NCBI GenBank assembly: GCA_036346355.1
Contig: CM070585.1
Span: 8,385,001-8,449,000 of the forward strand
Length of the DNA: 64,000 nt
Reading direction: 5' to 3'
From: Rhipidocladum racemiflorum
Taxonomy: Eukaryota; Streptophyta; Magnoliopsida; Poales; Poaceae
This document shows, piece after piece, positions 33,981 through 45,607 of the stretch. The notes under the pieces are model-generated. The model made no database searches, had not been told where the DNA came from, and was given only the letters and a program-made list of their open reading frames with translations. The number at the start of each line of letters is the position of its first letter. Position 1 is the first letter of the stretch. The position numbers and the translations under genes were made by a program.

Positions 33981-34806
33981 GATAGGTGGCCTTGGCTTCG
34001 CTCATGGCTCAGGCAGCCCTGAGCAAAGATTGCCGCCGCATTGTTCTCGTTGGCGTGAGGGAAGAATGGAAGGTCGTTCGCCTCTCACCAATCGGCCGAT
34101 GCACTGACGCTGGGCGCCAAGCGCCGAGGCGAGTGGTGGGTTAGGCCGACGGCGCTCCACTCGGCCTGGAGCTTGTCGAGCCTCGCCTTTCGGCCTCTAG
34201 CTCCTCGCCGTTGCCGAAGGTCGTGCCGTTGTAGGTGTTGTGCGTCGTCTTCCTCGCCGGATTCCTCCCGCCGCTTCGTCGCGGAGGAGGGTCCCGAGGG
34301 TAGCGGGGTGGAGGACGGTTCGCCGCACTCCGTCATGTTGCACTCATCGCGGAGTACGCCTGCGAGGGGGATACTCTTTGCCGAGCTAGAGCCGTGGTGG
34401 AGGAATCCGCCAAACAGGTCGTGGAGGGAAGCCGCCACAGAGTCGCCATGGCCACGAAGTTGAGAGCCCGTGGAGGGTGGAACCGCCGCCGCCGCAGCTC
34501 GTAAGCGGCGTCGCCAGAGCGATCTGCGGCGACGGCAGGCCCGCCGCGTGGCCCATCACGGGGCCTCGCGGAGGTTGCCGAGGACATCAAGAATCGCATC
34601 CAGGCTATGACGGCCGCCGGCCCGACGGCAATGAATGAGGACAAGCTCTCCCGCCGTGGTGACGATGAAATCGAGGGTGCCGAAGCGGATCCAGCCCCTC
34701 GACATCGGCGAATCGTGGTGGAAGGAGGCCATCAGGGAGGAGAATGGGAACCCGAAGATGAGGATGTCGGTGAAGACGCGCGAGAACCCCTACCTGGCGC
34801 GCCAAT

Positions 34807-35709
34807 TGTCGGTGTTTCGTGCACCGGCAATGCGAATTTGTGGTCGGATGGGGTCGCGCGCTCCCTCTCCCCGAATGGTCGACTCAAGGAGTCAGATGAT
34901 GTATACTGGTTCGGGCTGAACGTCCCTACTCCAGTTCGTTCGGTGTGGGTGTATTGATCTTTGGGCGATGAACAAGAGGTATACAAGCGAGGCAGGGAGT
35001 CGGTCGACCGATCCCTCGGTGTTTTTGCTAGGGAGTTGCGGCTACCTAGAAGACTGTTTTTTCCATCCCCCCTCCCTCTCGGGCCCTGCCTCTCCTTATA
35101 TAGACGGAGGAGGCAGGTTACACGGGAGTTTGGGAAAAACCCCGAGGAAAGGGGCTTGCGTGTCTCGGAGTCCGGTTTCTGTCTTGTCCGACTGATCACT
35201 GCCCGTCCCGAGGCAGGGTTGGTGGCTCTGTGATGAGTGGTCTTGCGTGGTGCTATCTGGATGACGCATCGCGTGGTGCTCCTGTCAACCTCGGCGGCTT
35301 TAATGGCGCTTGACTTTGCCTTGGCCTCAGGAGTGGGCGTATTCTTCTGCGGTGTGCCAGGCGATGGGACGGGGGCTTGACTTCTTCGGTGGCTCCTCTG
35401 ACAGTCTTGGGAAGGAGCCGCCGCTCGCAGACGGACGCCAGGAGACGCTGCGCACAAGGCAGCTGTCTGACACCGGCGTGGGCCCTGCTGGCTCGTGCGC
35501 GGGTGGAGCTTGCTGACCGCGAGCTTCAACATTAGGCGGTCGGAGCCCGCCGACCGCCCGGGATCGGAGTCCGCCGACCGACCAGGGTCGGTCTGCCAGT
35601 CGCCGTCCGCCGTCGCGCCCAAGTACCTTTTGGCGTTGGCTGGCCTTCGCCAGCGTTGGTCACCTGCTCGCTGCTGGTGATAGGGTACCCATGGTACGGG
35701 TACTCGTCA
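34807..35709 (-). repeat. 5' LTR of Tat-type Gypsy element
   Basis: 903 bp. Minus-strand TATA box at 35096-35102 (TATATAAGG). The PBS candidate follows immediately at its inner edge. The outer edge TGACGAG abuts the TCTAT target duplication. Confidence 0.92.
35096..35102 (-). promoter_or_regulatory. TATA box in the 5' LTR
   Basis: TATATAAGG on the minus strand within CCGTCTATATAAGGAGAGGC, in the part of the LTR that is identical in both copies. It would drive the genomic transcript of the Gypsy element. Confidence 0.6.
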
Positions 35710-35714
35710 TCTAT

Positions 35715-35934
35715 CTATATCCACTCTTATTACACTTCTATTGTCTAATGTCCTGTGTAGGGATGCAAAAGAGCAGATAATTTCTATTTGTTAGGGTCTT
35801 GGGACCACAACAACCTCGGTGTAATAAAATAAAACATTATATATGTGCACGAGGTGACCCTAATAAAATAAAACACTGTATGATCCAGGTCGGCTGTCTC
35901 TCGATTTCTAAGAGGACGTCGTGCGCGATGTAAC
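35715..35934. other. Spacer between Gypsy and Copia elements
   Basis: Short AT-rich segment containing a 25-30 bp duplication around CTAATAAAATAAAACA. No gene. Confidence 0.4.
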
Positions 35935-36174
35935 TGTTATAAAATGTAGTTGTTCACCCACGATCGATCAACAGTACGTCAACAAAATCACACGAATAAA
36001 AGTAAAAGCGCACACACTATATGGGGCAAAATACTCTCTCTTTATTAGGTTAATTCTCTCTATACAAGGAGGTGCCTAGTATATAGCAAAACCAACAAGA
36101 GATAAATTCGGATTCGCTCATCAATAGATAGAGTCATACCAAAAATAGACTGGGATTCTGTCTATATCATAACA
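35935..36174 (-). repeat. 3' LTR of old Copia element
   Basis: 240 bp, TG...CA bounded, diverged partner of 44001-44221. Confidence 0.75.
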
Positions 36175-36453
36175 CTCTTCCTTGGGAGAATACCGCGTAA
36201 TGCACATATTTCATTTAAAACTCCTCCCAAAAACCCAATGAAAAAAGGATGGAGAAAAAAATACATTGCATTCGCACTCCGTGTTACACTAGTTGCATCA
36301 TTAAAAACCTTCATGTGAGAAAACTTCAAGAAAACTCACTAAGGGAAAAAGAGCGCAATCTATAATCTTCAGGATATAAAATAGGATCTTCAGGATCATG
36401 TAAAGGGTCATGGTTCAAGGTTTTACTCCCCTTGAACTCTACATATCTCTAAA

Positions 36454-37300
36454 TCATCTCATTCTAATGTCATTAACACATCTTTGAAAAATGGATTTCG
36501 GCAAAGATTTAGTGAACAAATCTGCTAGATTTTCATATGACTTACTCTGTAATATCTTTACCTTACTATTCTTCTGGAGTTTGTGAGGATAGAAAAATTT
36601 AGGGGCAATATGCTTCATGATATTGCTCATTACATAATCCATTTATATTTGTGCAACACAGGTAATATTATCTTTATATTTAATCATAGGGGTATCGACG
36701 ATATTAAGACCACATAACTTCTGGATATAGTTAATCACACGTCTCAGCCAAACACACCCACGCGATGCTTCATATAAAATTGTAGTTTTTGATTGGTTGG
36801 TAGAAGTAGCTACCAAGGTCGGCTTAAAAGACAGACAAGAAATAGCTGAACCACCTCAAAGAAACATAAAACCAGTCTTAGATTTAGTACTATGGGAATC
36901 AGACAGATAGCCAGCATGGTTAAATCTTGGTTCTTCTGGAAAAAATAATCTAAGATTTGAGTACCTTGAAGGTATCTAAGTAAAGTCTTGACACTAGTCC
37001 AATATCTTCAGGTTGGGACTACACTGTCTTGCTAGTAAATTTACTGTGAATGCAATATCAGGCCTTGTGCAATTCACAAGATACATAAGTATGAAACTTT
37101 ATATCCTAAAACTTTCTCATTTTCCATCATTGGTCTGAAAATGGTCTTTATCCACTTCAAGGGATCTCACAACCATGGAGTCTTTAAATGATGAGATTTA
37201 TCTATATTAAATCTTTACAATATATTCATGGTACAGATAGACTGGTGTATAAAAGATTGATTCTGGGAAATGCTCTAGCTGCAGACCTAATCAAAAATTT
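36454..37300 (-). pseudogene. Copia RT end and RNase H remnant
   Basis: On the minus strand: RYLQGTQ-like residues, HAGYLSDSHSTKSKTGFMFL, then a TGA, GGSAIS, TLVATSTNQSKTTILYEASR and CVWLRRVINYIQ. A further stop is followed by NIMKHIAPKFFYPHKLQKNS and NLADLFTKSLPKSIFQRCV. This is the C-terminal pol of a Copia element with two in-frame stops. The rest of the interior (37,300-38,923) shows no readable domain and is AT-rich with a GC-rich patch at 38,440-38,760. Confidence 0.75.
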
Positions 37301-38928
37301 GTTTTAGCCAAATCTTTCATCTCAAAACTCCATCGTAAGGTAAGCACTTGCTTCCTTTATTTTTCCTATGTAATTCTGATGATATTCAGTTCATCAATTT
37401 ATATTGAGATAATACAGAATGCATTTTGGAATTTCATTATGAACACATAAGGGCAATATTCCTTCTTAAGGAGGAATTCACTAAGTCGGTTGTATCACAT
37501 TCTCCCTGATTGCTTTAATTTGTATAGCGATCTCTTCAGCTCTTAAGGAGGATCCATTCGCGCTGTGCTTCTATCAACAGGATGGATCTTTACTGGTTAT
37601 ATATTTTTTCTTCAGGGTATTCAAAAGTACCAGTTGGTCCTCTTCCACTAAGTATTCGGCCTTCAGGTTTGAATAAATATGATATCTCAGGAGGTGCAAA
37701 GTCGTACACCTAGCGGCTTTGGTAAGAGCAAAGGTACCAGCTTCAGGCTGGAAAAACAGTTGCTCCAAAAATTCGAGCTGCCATTCAGGGCAAGCTCGAC
37801 AATATCCTCTATACAATGTCCAACATATCCTATTTCTATTTATGCAAAAATAACTTTTACTACTGGTAAAATCATTATATTGCATGCTCATTTTTCAATC
37901 AGTAAAGCATGGTCTATATCTATTCGGTATATAATTATCTAAAAATTTTTAGAATTTTTCTACCAATTTTTATAGTTTTCTGCAAATTATTTAAGTAATT
38001 TTCAGAATTACTAAATAGAAAAAAAAATCAACATATAAAAACATGGAATTATGCTAGGACAATAAATCTCTATTTCTTATAGTTTTCTGTTAATTACTAA
38101 GCAATTTTCAGAATTACTTAATAACAGAAAAAATAAGTTTTTAGCACATATAAACATGGAATAATGTTATAAATAAACCCAAGGGTATTGAACTTCCAAT
38201 GTGTACTGAAACTCAATTTTACCAAATTTACAGAAGTCTATATTCCTAGAAAATATAATTTTTATAATTTATCACCAATTTTTAGAATTTAATATCTATT
38301 TCTAAAATTAAAAAACTCCAGGTGCTAAATTGAAAAATCACTTTTTTTTTTGGAATTTTGGCAGACAGGCTAGGCCATGCTGCCCATGGGCCACATTAAT
38401 GGGCTACCGGCCCATTAGGAAAATAGCCCATGGGTGGTTTGAGATAGGCGGTCGACGGGCGCACATGGCCGGATAGCAGAGGCTCTTCTAGAGCGGCCGG
38501 AGCGGCTGCATGACAGGTGAAGGTGGAGGTTGAGCTCCGGCGGCGCGAGCAGCTTGGCGCGGAGGCCGAGCTCGTCGGCTGCGATGCTTCTGGAGCTGTC
38601 AGAGCGGCGATGCAGATGCGCATCGGGCACTGGTCAGCGGCGCAGCTTCGGGTGCGAACGGCAATGCGGCTTCGGGCACGAGTGCGACTCAGCGTGGCTG
38701 GTCTTGCACCATCAGCTAGTGCAGGAAACGAACGTGCTTGCATGGCCTCTTGTACGTGCTTTTGCAAGCTACATGTCTAAGAAAAGCATGGCTAGCTAGT
38801 CTCTTATTCTCTGCTCCATTGTCTGAATGGGTTTTGGACTCCTCCGTTGCCTTCAAACAGGCCCAACAGGCAACGCCGTCACCATCAGCGATTTGCGATC
38901 TATTAGCACTAACGCTTGCTGTCAATTC

Positions 38929-39147
38929 TGTTGTAAAACAAGACGTTCTCCACGTCGATGATCGGCAATCAACAAGAACACAAGAACAAGAGACACAAGA
39001 TATAGGGTGGAGCTCTCTCTTCTTTATTGATCAATATGTATAAATACAATAGGAGGCACCCGGTATTTATAGAAGAGGTATTAGGGATTCGCCCACATTA
39101 GAGATAGACTCCTAACCGAATACGGTTAGGGTCTTTATCTCATAACA
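38929..39147 (-). repeat. 3' LTR of young Copia element
   Basis: 219 bp, two differences from 42098-42316. Preceded by the AATTC target duplication. Confidence 0.92.
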
Positions 39148-39186
39148 CTCCTCCTTGGGCGAATTCCACGTAATGCACATGTCTAA

Positions 39187-39945
39187 TTAAAAACTCCTAG
39201 TAGATAAGAGACATACATGGGACCATCTAGTAGAGGCATCTATCAGTACCATAAAATATCTAAAGGGGCCCGACAGGGGCTGAATGTGTCCACAGATATC
39301 ACCTTGAATTCTCTCCAGGAAATTCAAAGGTTCCTCCCTAATCTTCATGTAAGAGGGTCTCACTATAAGTTTTCCCTTGGCACATGCAAGGCACATAAAA
39401 TCTTCAGGTTTAGGGAAAATTATAGTTTTTATGCTATGGCCTGCAGAATTATTAATTATTCTTCTCATCATATTCAACCCAGGATGGCCCAGTCTATCAT
39501 GCCAAATCTTAAATATTTCTGGACCTTTAAGGATGGTTTGCATCGCAACATAAACTTCAGGTTTTATATATGTGTAATATAACCCAGAGGAGAAAGAGGG
39601 AAGTTTTTCAACCACATGCTTATTGTACCCACTTGACTTAGTCATAAGGAGGTATTCAGTACCATCCTCGCTGTCGGTTTCCATATGGAAGCCATTAAGA
39701 CGAATGTCTTTAAAACTTAACAGAGTGCGACTAGATTCAGGGTATAAAAGGGCATTCTCAATTACTATACGAGTGCCCATAGGGAGAACTATAATGGCTC
39801 TTCCAGTGCCAACAATGAGTGCCTCGCTTCCGGCGATGGTTATAATATTTCCAGTTTTCTTGGTCAATGTCTGAAAATATTTAGTCTCCCTAAGAATAGT
39901 ATTCGTGGTGCAACTGTCTACAAGACATATTTCCTCCTCCGCCAT
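39187..39945 (-). CDS. Copia pol fragment: protease, GAG-pre-integrase, start of integrase
   Basis: An uninterrupted 252-codon frame. It opens with MAEEEICLVDSCTTNTIL, where Copia proteases have L-x-DSG-x-TNTIL, so the active-site Gly is Cys here. The domain runs on with FKDIRLNGFHMET. KIWHDRLGHPGLNMMRRI is the GAG-pre-integrase and first half of the HHCC zinc finger; CLACAKGKL is the CxxC half. Then PLNFLERIQGDICGHI (first catalytic Asp) and YFMVLIDASTRWSHVCLL of the integrase core follow, and the frame ends. The second Asp and the Glu of integrase are missing. It is intact as an ORF but cannot make a working integrase. Confidence 0.85.
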   Translation of the reverse strand: MAEEEICLVDSCTTNTILRETKYFQTLTKKTGNIITIAGSEALIVGTGRAIIVLPMGTRIVIENALLYPESSRTLLSFKDIRLNGFHMETDSEDGTEYLLMTKSSGYNKHVVEKLPSFSSGLYYTYIKPEVYVAMQTILKGPEIFKIWHDRLGHPGLNMMRRIINNSAGHSIKTIIFPKPEDFMCLACAKGKLIVRPSYMKIREEPLNFLERIQGDICGHIQPLSGPFRYFMVLIDASTRWSHVCLLSTRSF

Positions 39946-42097
39946 TGGATTATATGATTGTTCTATATTAAAAGAATAAACTTTAATTAATCAAGTTGTT
40001 GCAACAGGAACAAATTGAAAGGTATAGAACATAACAAACAAACAAAAATATACAGCAATCTTCCAGTATTACTTAATAACAGAGAAATAAATTCCAACAT
40101 CAATTAAACTTGGCATAAGTCTAATTTCAACTCATGTAATTTTTATTTGTTGGGAGCGAAAACGAGTAATGAATATCTCCGTCAATTTGACTCATGGCCA
40201 GGTCAACATGCCCCTAGGGCTCACATGAGGGAGCACTTCCCGTTTCCGGGCGCCAATTAAATAACCAAGCCTCATGTGTGTTTTCCTAGACACCAATTGT
40301 CTCATATCTGTTTATTCATTACCGAAATCAAATCCCAATTACACAGGTTCTCATAAACTGTTGTATGAGAAAAACTGAAATTTTCCTAGCATTTTTCATA
40401 ATTTCTGCTAATTTCCAAGCAATTTTCAGAATTACTTTACAACAGGAAATTGAATTTCAGCAAATATCAACATGTCATAATGCTAAGGAAAAATAAAAAC
40501 CAGATCCAAGGCAAGAACAAGATGTCCTCATAATTTTCTAGCAAACTTCACAATTTTCTGTTAATATTTGAGCAATTTTCAGAATTATTAGAGTAACAGA
40601 AAAAATAATTTAGCACATATTAAACATGGCCAACAGTTGGAAAACAAAACCCAGTGTATGGAGCTTCCAATATGTCCTAATTATAATTTTCATATTTTTC
40701 GGAAGTTCACATATCTAGAATTCTAATTATCTAGTTGTAACCATGATTTTCTGAACATTTTTTTCTCTCGGCCTAGCCAGCTCGTTTGGCCCAAACGGCC
40801 CAAAATCGCTGGAACAAAACCGAGCGGCTAGGTCATCAACCCTAGCCGCCGCTGCTCCCGTCCCCAACACCGGCGGCGCCCGGCTTTACAGCACCAACAC
40901 CATCGCCGGTGCAAAGGTCAAAGAAACCAAGACATCTTTTCTCTGCACCGATCAGGTTCAGTGAACCCACTGATTAGTTTGAGACATTTTCTGTGCAGGT
41001 TGGCGCGTGCAGTTGATAGGATGGAAGGACAACGACAGCAGGCTGCTAGTGGATGCTGGGAGAACGGGTTGCTGGACAGGGAGCAGGATCAACAAGGAGG
41101 CCAACTGCGTGCATGAGTTCTACCTGGAGCCAGAGGAATTTAGCTCCATCATCGGCAGACAACGAATCCAATAACAAAAGGAGCCAGTCCGGTCCAAAAA
41201 ACTGCAGTCGATTCTCTTGTGGAAGCAACTACCGTTCGTTTTTTGATAGCAGCTCGTAAACTTCGAGCATGAGAGCAATTGATTACAGCATGAAACCCTG
41301 TTTCCTCCTTACCTCCAGAAATTTCACACGTACTACTAGCAACTAGTTTACGTTCCAATAAATTATTCCGGGAAGCCAAACCATTCTTATATTCCAAGCA
41401 ATTAATTAATTTGTCTTATATTCCAAGCAATTAATTAATTTGTCTTATATTCCAGGCAATTAATTAGCTGGTGCATGCATGGTTCGATCCTGCGGGGCGG
41501 GGCCTTTCCTGTACGGTCTTCGAGCACATGCATTGATCAAGGCATCAAGCTAGTACATACTAGTATATACATGCATGATTGTTGTATGCATGATGCGTCA
41601 TAGCAAAAAGTGCATGCATATTATGCATCACGGGAGCCACAGCAGGGTGTGGGCGGCTGGCGATGGGTTTATGGGCCCCGCGTCGTGGTGCGAGGTCGGT
41701 AGGGGTAGGCTCCAACGAGCGCTTCAGGCGCAGGGGTCGGTAGAGCATGGGGATTCGCCGGGTAAGATCTATGTGTTAGAACAGTAACAATAATCTAGTT
41801 TTCTAACGGCAGATTAGAACAATTAATCTCCGTTCTCTAACAATGCATTAGATCAATACATCCAATGAGACAATCTGCAGGATTTTGATCATGAGCGATT
41901 ACTTACGTTCTTGATGCCGGATGTGTTGAGTATCGCGTAGGATAGAGTCGCGTAGGACTTTTTTCGGCGATCCGAGTGGATGCCGGCTTGATGGCGAGTT
42001 GATTGTAGATCGGATCGGGCGATCAATCGCCGGTAGTAGTCGTTCGTCGTAGTCGACGATTCTCCGCTTCTTGTGGTAGAGACTCGTGCTGATAACG
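39946..42097. other. Non-coding interior of the young Copia element
   Basis: No gag or pol readable. It contains AT-rich blocks with repeated AATTTTCAGAATTACT, a GC-rich patch (40,770-40,920), and two to three tandem copies of a 31-bp unit CTTATATTCCAAGCAATTAA (about 41,385-41,460). 41,890-42,097 is the leader next to the PBS. Confidence 0.5.
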
Positions 42098-42316
42098 TGT
42101 TGTAAAACAAGACGTTCTCCACGTCGATGATCGGCAATCAACAAGAACACAAGAACAAGAGACACAAGATATAGGGTGGAGCTCTCTCTTCTTTATTGAT
42201 CAATATGTGTAAATACAATAGGAGGCATCCGGTATTTATAGAAGAGGTATTAGGGATTCGCCCACATTAGAGATAGACTCCTAACCGAATACGGTTAGGG
42301 TCTTTATCTCATAACA
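42098..42316 (-). repeat. 5' LTR of young Copia element
   Basis: 219 bp, followed by the AATTC target duplication. PBS on its inner side. Confidence 0.92.
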
Positions 42317-42605
42317 AATTCTACTATGCCCCGTACGGGTTGGTAGCGTCTCGCCTCGCGTCAATCGGAGAGGAGACGAGCCAACAATCGATGAGTCCTA
42401 CCCGACGGAGACGTCAAGAAAACGGTCGTCGGCATCCATCGGCGCGTGTGCAATAACAGCGTCCCCGAAACTGCTCGTAGCCAAACATGCCGCAGCAGTT
42501 GGGCAGTGAGGGCGCGCAGAATCCTGAGGCATACGCGGGCGGCGGCGGTGCTCGGTGGGAGCGCAGGCCGGGCGTAGATGGTGTGGCACGCCGCACGCTG
42601 CTGGC

Positions 42606-43660
42606 TAGGGATGAAAACGGATCGGATACGGACGGATAATGGCTCTACCATATTTGTTTTCATATTTTTTCTCGGATTCGGATACGAATACGGTTAGTCC
42701 GGATACAAATACGAATACGGATAATGTCGAATACAGATACGGATCGAATACGAATCGAATCGGATACGGTTACGAATATTTATCGGAACATGATAATCCC
42801 TTAGATTGTACATAAAAAATCAATGAAAACACATAACTAGTTGATTTGATTAAAAAATTATTGAAAATTGAATAAATATAAGCATTTTCATTCACTTAGA
42901 CAATAGTTAGATACTATGTTGCAAACAAAATTATGTAAGACTTAGTTCGTCACGTACATATGATTAATCCATCACACATGTAGATCAAAACACAAAATAA
43001 AGGTGATCCTTGCTCAGAGATACAAATGGAAACAAATATATAATACACAAAAAGTTTGATAATACTTAATTACCATATCTCTAGAAAACATATATAACAC
43101 TTACATTTAATGACCCCAAGATTTGTATTATTTGTTAAATTATGTTTAAAATAATAAATTATGTATTTTATGAGTTTTTATGCATTTTAGCTACTTATTT
43201 AAAATATTTTTCTATTAAAGACAACATTTTTAAAATTTTTAGAAAATTTAAAATACAATAAATTTTAAAAATAATTTTTGTAAAAATTATAGACTATGTT
43301 AGGAATTTTATCAAAAAATTTCATAATTTTTGGAGCTAGTTTGCTAATTTTAATAATTGAAACTTGATTTATGGATTAATTAAATTAGAAAACAAGTTAA
43401 AATTTAGTAACCTTTTTGGGCCAAAAGAGTAGCTTGGCCCAGCCCACTATCCGGATATCCGATCCATCACTATCCGGATTATCCGAATCCGTATCCGTAT
43501 CCGACGGATAGTGAGCTACCGAATCGTGATCCGTGATCCGGCAAAAATATCCATATCCGTATCCGATCCGATACTATCCGACAAATATCCGATCCGACAG
43601 AATCCGTATCCAAAAATTATCCGGATCGGTCGGAAACTATCCGATCCGTTTTCATCCCTA
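42606..43660. mobile_element. Non-autonomous hAT element (TAGGGATGAAAACGG ends)
   Basis: Ends TAGGGATGAAAACGGATCGG and its inverse are near-perfect inverted repeats. The 8-bp target duplication CTGCTGGC is at 42598-42605 and 43661-43668. Both subterminal regions are packed with GGATACGAATACGG-like words in opposite orientation; the centre is AT-rich. 1,055 bp, no transposase. Confidence 0.93.
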
Positions 43661-44000
43661 CTGCTGGCGCAGGCGTGGGTGTCACACGGTCATAGCACGC
43701 TGCTGGCGCAGGCCGACGAGCGTTGGCCGATGCAGAGGGATTTTTTTTATACTGATTATGAACAGTAATCACTCGATTAACAGTAATACAAAGAACCCTA
43801 ATTTTAGTTCAGATTGAACAGGTAATCTAGTCAATTAGGGAAATATAATCTACGGGATTAATAGTTTGTTCTGGTGCGATTAACTTATGTAGGACTTGTA
43901 TTAGATTTAATCGCGTGTTGACTGTTAATTTCGATGCAGTATCGATTGATGCAGGTAGAAGATCACACTCGGTCTTGGCGGAGCACTCATGCTGATAACG

Positions 44001-44221
44001 TGTTGTAAAACGTAGTCGTTCACCCACAATCGATCAACACGAACGAAAGTAGAAATGCACACAATATAGGAGCAAAATACTATCTCTTTATTAGATTAAT
44101 TCTGTCTGCACAAAGATGTGCATAATATATAGCAAAATTAACAGAAAATAGATTCAAATTTCTTCATCAATAAATAAAGTCTTTCTAGACTTAAGACTGA
44201 AATTATATCCGTATGGTAACA
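44001..44221 (-). repeat. 5' LTR of old Copia element
   Basis: 221 bp, preceded on its inner side by the PBS-like ACGTTATCAGCATGAG (minus strand). Confidence 0.75.
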
Positions 44222-44369
44222 GCGACTGCCCCAACTGTCCTCTCGGTTTCGCTCCCGTCCCACGCACGATCGCATTCCACTAGTGCGATTGCGACGCGTT
44301 TCGGCGTGGTTTTTTTTTTCTCCTTCCTGGGTGAAGCGTAGGGGAGTTGGTTAGCGAGGCGAGTCCTTC
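44222..44369. other. Remaining upstream region of the PP2C pseudogene
   Basis: Short C/T-rich stretch (for example TTTTTTTTTCTCCTTCC) between the old Copia LTR and the foldback element. It probably was promoter or leader DNA, since the foldback target site continues directly at 45608. Confidence 0.4.
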
Positions 44370-45607
44370 GAATTTTTTTTATAAATAAACATTTTTTATT
44401 CGTCTATTACAATAATATACCTGATTTTTATTTTTTTGCAAAACTGACCGCTTTTCGCGCCACGTCAATGCGAAAGAAGACTTATCGCGCCACGTCAGCG
44501 CGAAATGCGGAAGTCGCTCCACGCGAGCGCGAAGTGCTGACGTGTCACGGGGAAGTGGGCATGTCGTGCCCACATGGAGCGACATGGGCCATGCCAAAGA
44601 AAGAGACGGCAGAAAAAAAGAAAAAGAAAGAGAACGGCAGAAAGAAAAAAAAAGAAAAAAAAAGAAAAAAAATAATGAAATAAAGGAAAAAAATTGAAAA
44701 TTTGTTTTCAAAATTTTCGGTTATAAGTTTTCTGTGCAAATTTTGCAGAAATAAATAGATTAATCATAGAAATAATGAAATAATTTAATAAATTTGTATT
44801 AAGAGGTAAGGATTAAGATTATATGATAAAAACAACAAATTTTTTATTTAAATAAACATTTTTAAATGGAAAATTTAGAAATATACACGAAATAAAAAAT
44901 TACAAAAATAGCCTCCAATCGATTACTTGAACCTTAACTTTTTCTGTGCAAAGGTCCAGTCGCGCCACGTGGTAGCGAAGTTGTATTATAAGTTTTCTGT
45001 GCAAAGTTAAGGTCCAAGTAATCGACTGGAGGCTAGTTTTGCAAAAAAAAATATTTCGTGTATATTTCTGAATTTTTTGATTTAAAAATATTTATTTAAA
45101 TAAAAATTTGTTGTTTTTATCATATAATCTTAATCCTTACCTCTTAATACAAATTTATTAAATTATTTCATTATTTCTATGATTAATCTATTTATTTCCG
45201 CAAATTTTGCACAGAAAACTTATAAGCGAAAATTTTGGAAACAAATTTTCAATTTTTTTTCCTTTATTTCATTATTTTTCTTTTTTCTTTCTTTTCTTTC
45301 TTTCTGCCGTTCTCTTTCTTTTTCTTTCTTTTTGCCGTCTCTTTCTCTTCGACAGGCCCCTGTCGCTCCATGTGGGCGCGACATGCCCACGTCCCCGCGA
45401 CACGTCAGCACTTCGCGCTCGCGTGGAGCGACTTCGGCATTTCGCGCTGACGTGGCGCGACATGCGCGGCTTCGCGCTGACGTGGCGCGATAAGTCTTCT
45501 TTCGCATTGACGTGGCGCGAAAAGCGGTCAGTTTTGCAAAAAAAAATAAAAATCAGGTATATTATTGTAATAGAAGAATAAAAAATGTTTATTTATAAAA
45601 AAAATTC
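44370..45607. mobile_element. Mutator-type foldback element with ~600-bp inverted arms
   Basis: Two arms (44370-44938 and 45006-45607) are inverted copies of each other with a ~67-bp loop. The outermost ends are GAATTTTTTTTATAAATAAAC and its mirror. A 10-bp target duplication CGAGTCCTTC lies at 44360-44369 and 45608-45617; 9-11 bp duplications and long inverted ends point to MULE elements. The arms contain repeated GCGCCACGTCAGCGCG-like palindromic words and a purine/pyrimidine block (44,590-44,680 and 45,250-45,350). No transposase. It ends 43 bp before the first ATG of the PP2C pseudogene. Confidence 0.92.

Larger units (their letters stand above)
13962..35709 (-). mobile_element. Tat-lineage Ty3/Gypsy LTR retrotransposon (host of nested Sirevirus)
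   Basis: LTRs at 13962-14857 and 34807-35709 are bounded by TG...CA and flanked by TCTAT (13957-13961 and 35710-35714). On the minus strand the order is 5' LTR, PBS candidate TTGGCGCGCCAGG (34794-34806), gag (about 34.0-33.0 kb), protease, RT, RNase H, integrase (to 29.17 kb), a long non-pol segment with plus-strand antisense genes (28.5-23.9 kb), GC-rich tandem repeats, a CTCGGGGGCT purine tract and the 3' LTR. Integrase after RNase H makes it Gypsy. A long 3' region with antisense ORFs is the mark of the Tat clade. A Copia element interrupts it at 15156-22849. Without the insert it is about 14 kb. The coding parts contain many frameshifts. Confidence 0.93.
38929..42316 (-). mobile_element. 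Young, internally deleted Copia element nested in the old one
   Basis: LTRs of 219 bp (38929-39147 and 42098-42316) start TGTTGTAAAAC and end CTCATAACA, differ at about two bases, and are flanked by AATTC (38924-38928 and 42317-42321). The PBS-like ACGTTATCAGCACGAG lies at the inner edge of the right LTR and the purine tract CCAAGGAGGAG at the left. The interior keeps one protease-to-integrase ORF. Gag, the rest of integrase, RT and RNase H are absent, so it is non-autonomous. Confidence 0.93.
35935..44221 (-). mobile_element. Old, decayed Ty1/Copia element hosting a younger relative
   Basis: Diverged LTRs at 35935-36174 and 44001-44221 both start TGTTRTAAAAYGTAGTYG and end TAACA. The minus-strand PBS-like ACGTTATCAGCATGAG is next to the right LTR and a CCCAAGGAAGAG purine tract next to the left one. 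The possible target duplication GTAAC/GCGAC is imperfect. The interior carries Copia RT/RNase H remains at 36.45-37.3 kb. It is interrupted by the Copia element 38929-42316 and the hAT element 42606-43660. LTR identity is about three-quarters by eye, so it is old. Confidence 0.75.

Noticed and set aside
35930..44226. Target-site duplication GTAAC/GCGAC of the old Copia element
   Set aside because: Two mismatches in five; not claimed as a true duplication, although LTR pairing supports the borders.
44379..45581. Ser/Phe- or Lys/Glu-rich ORFs (e.g. 44379-44711, 45207-45581) in the foldback element
   Set aside because: Mirror translations of the two inverted arms, low complexity, no domain.
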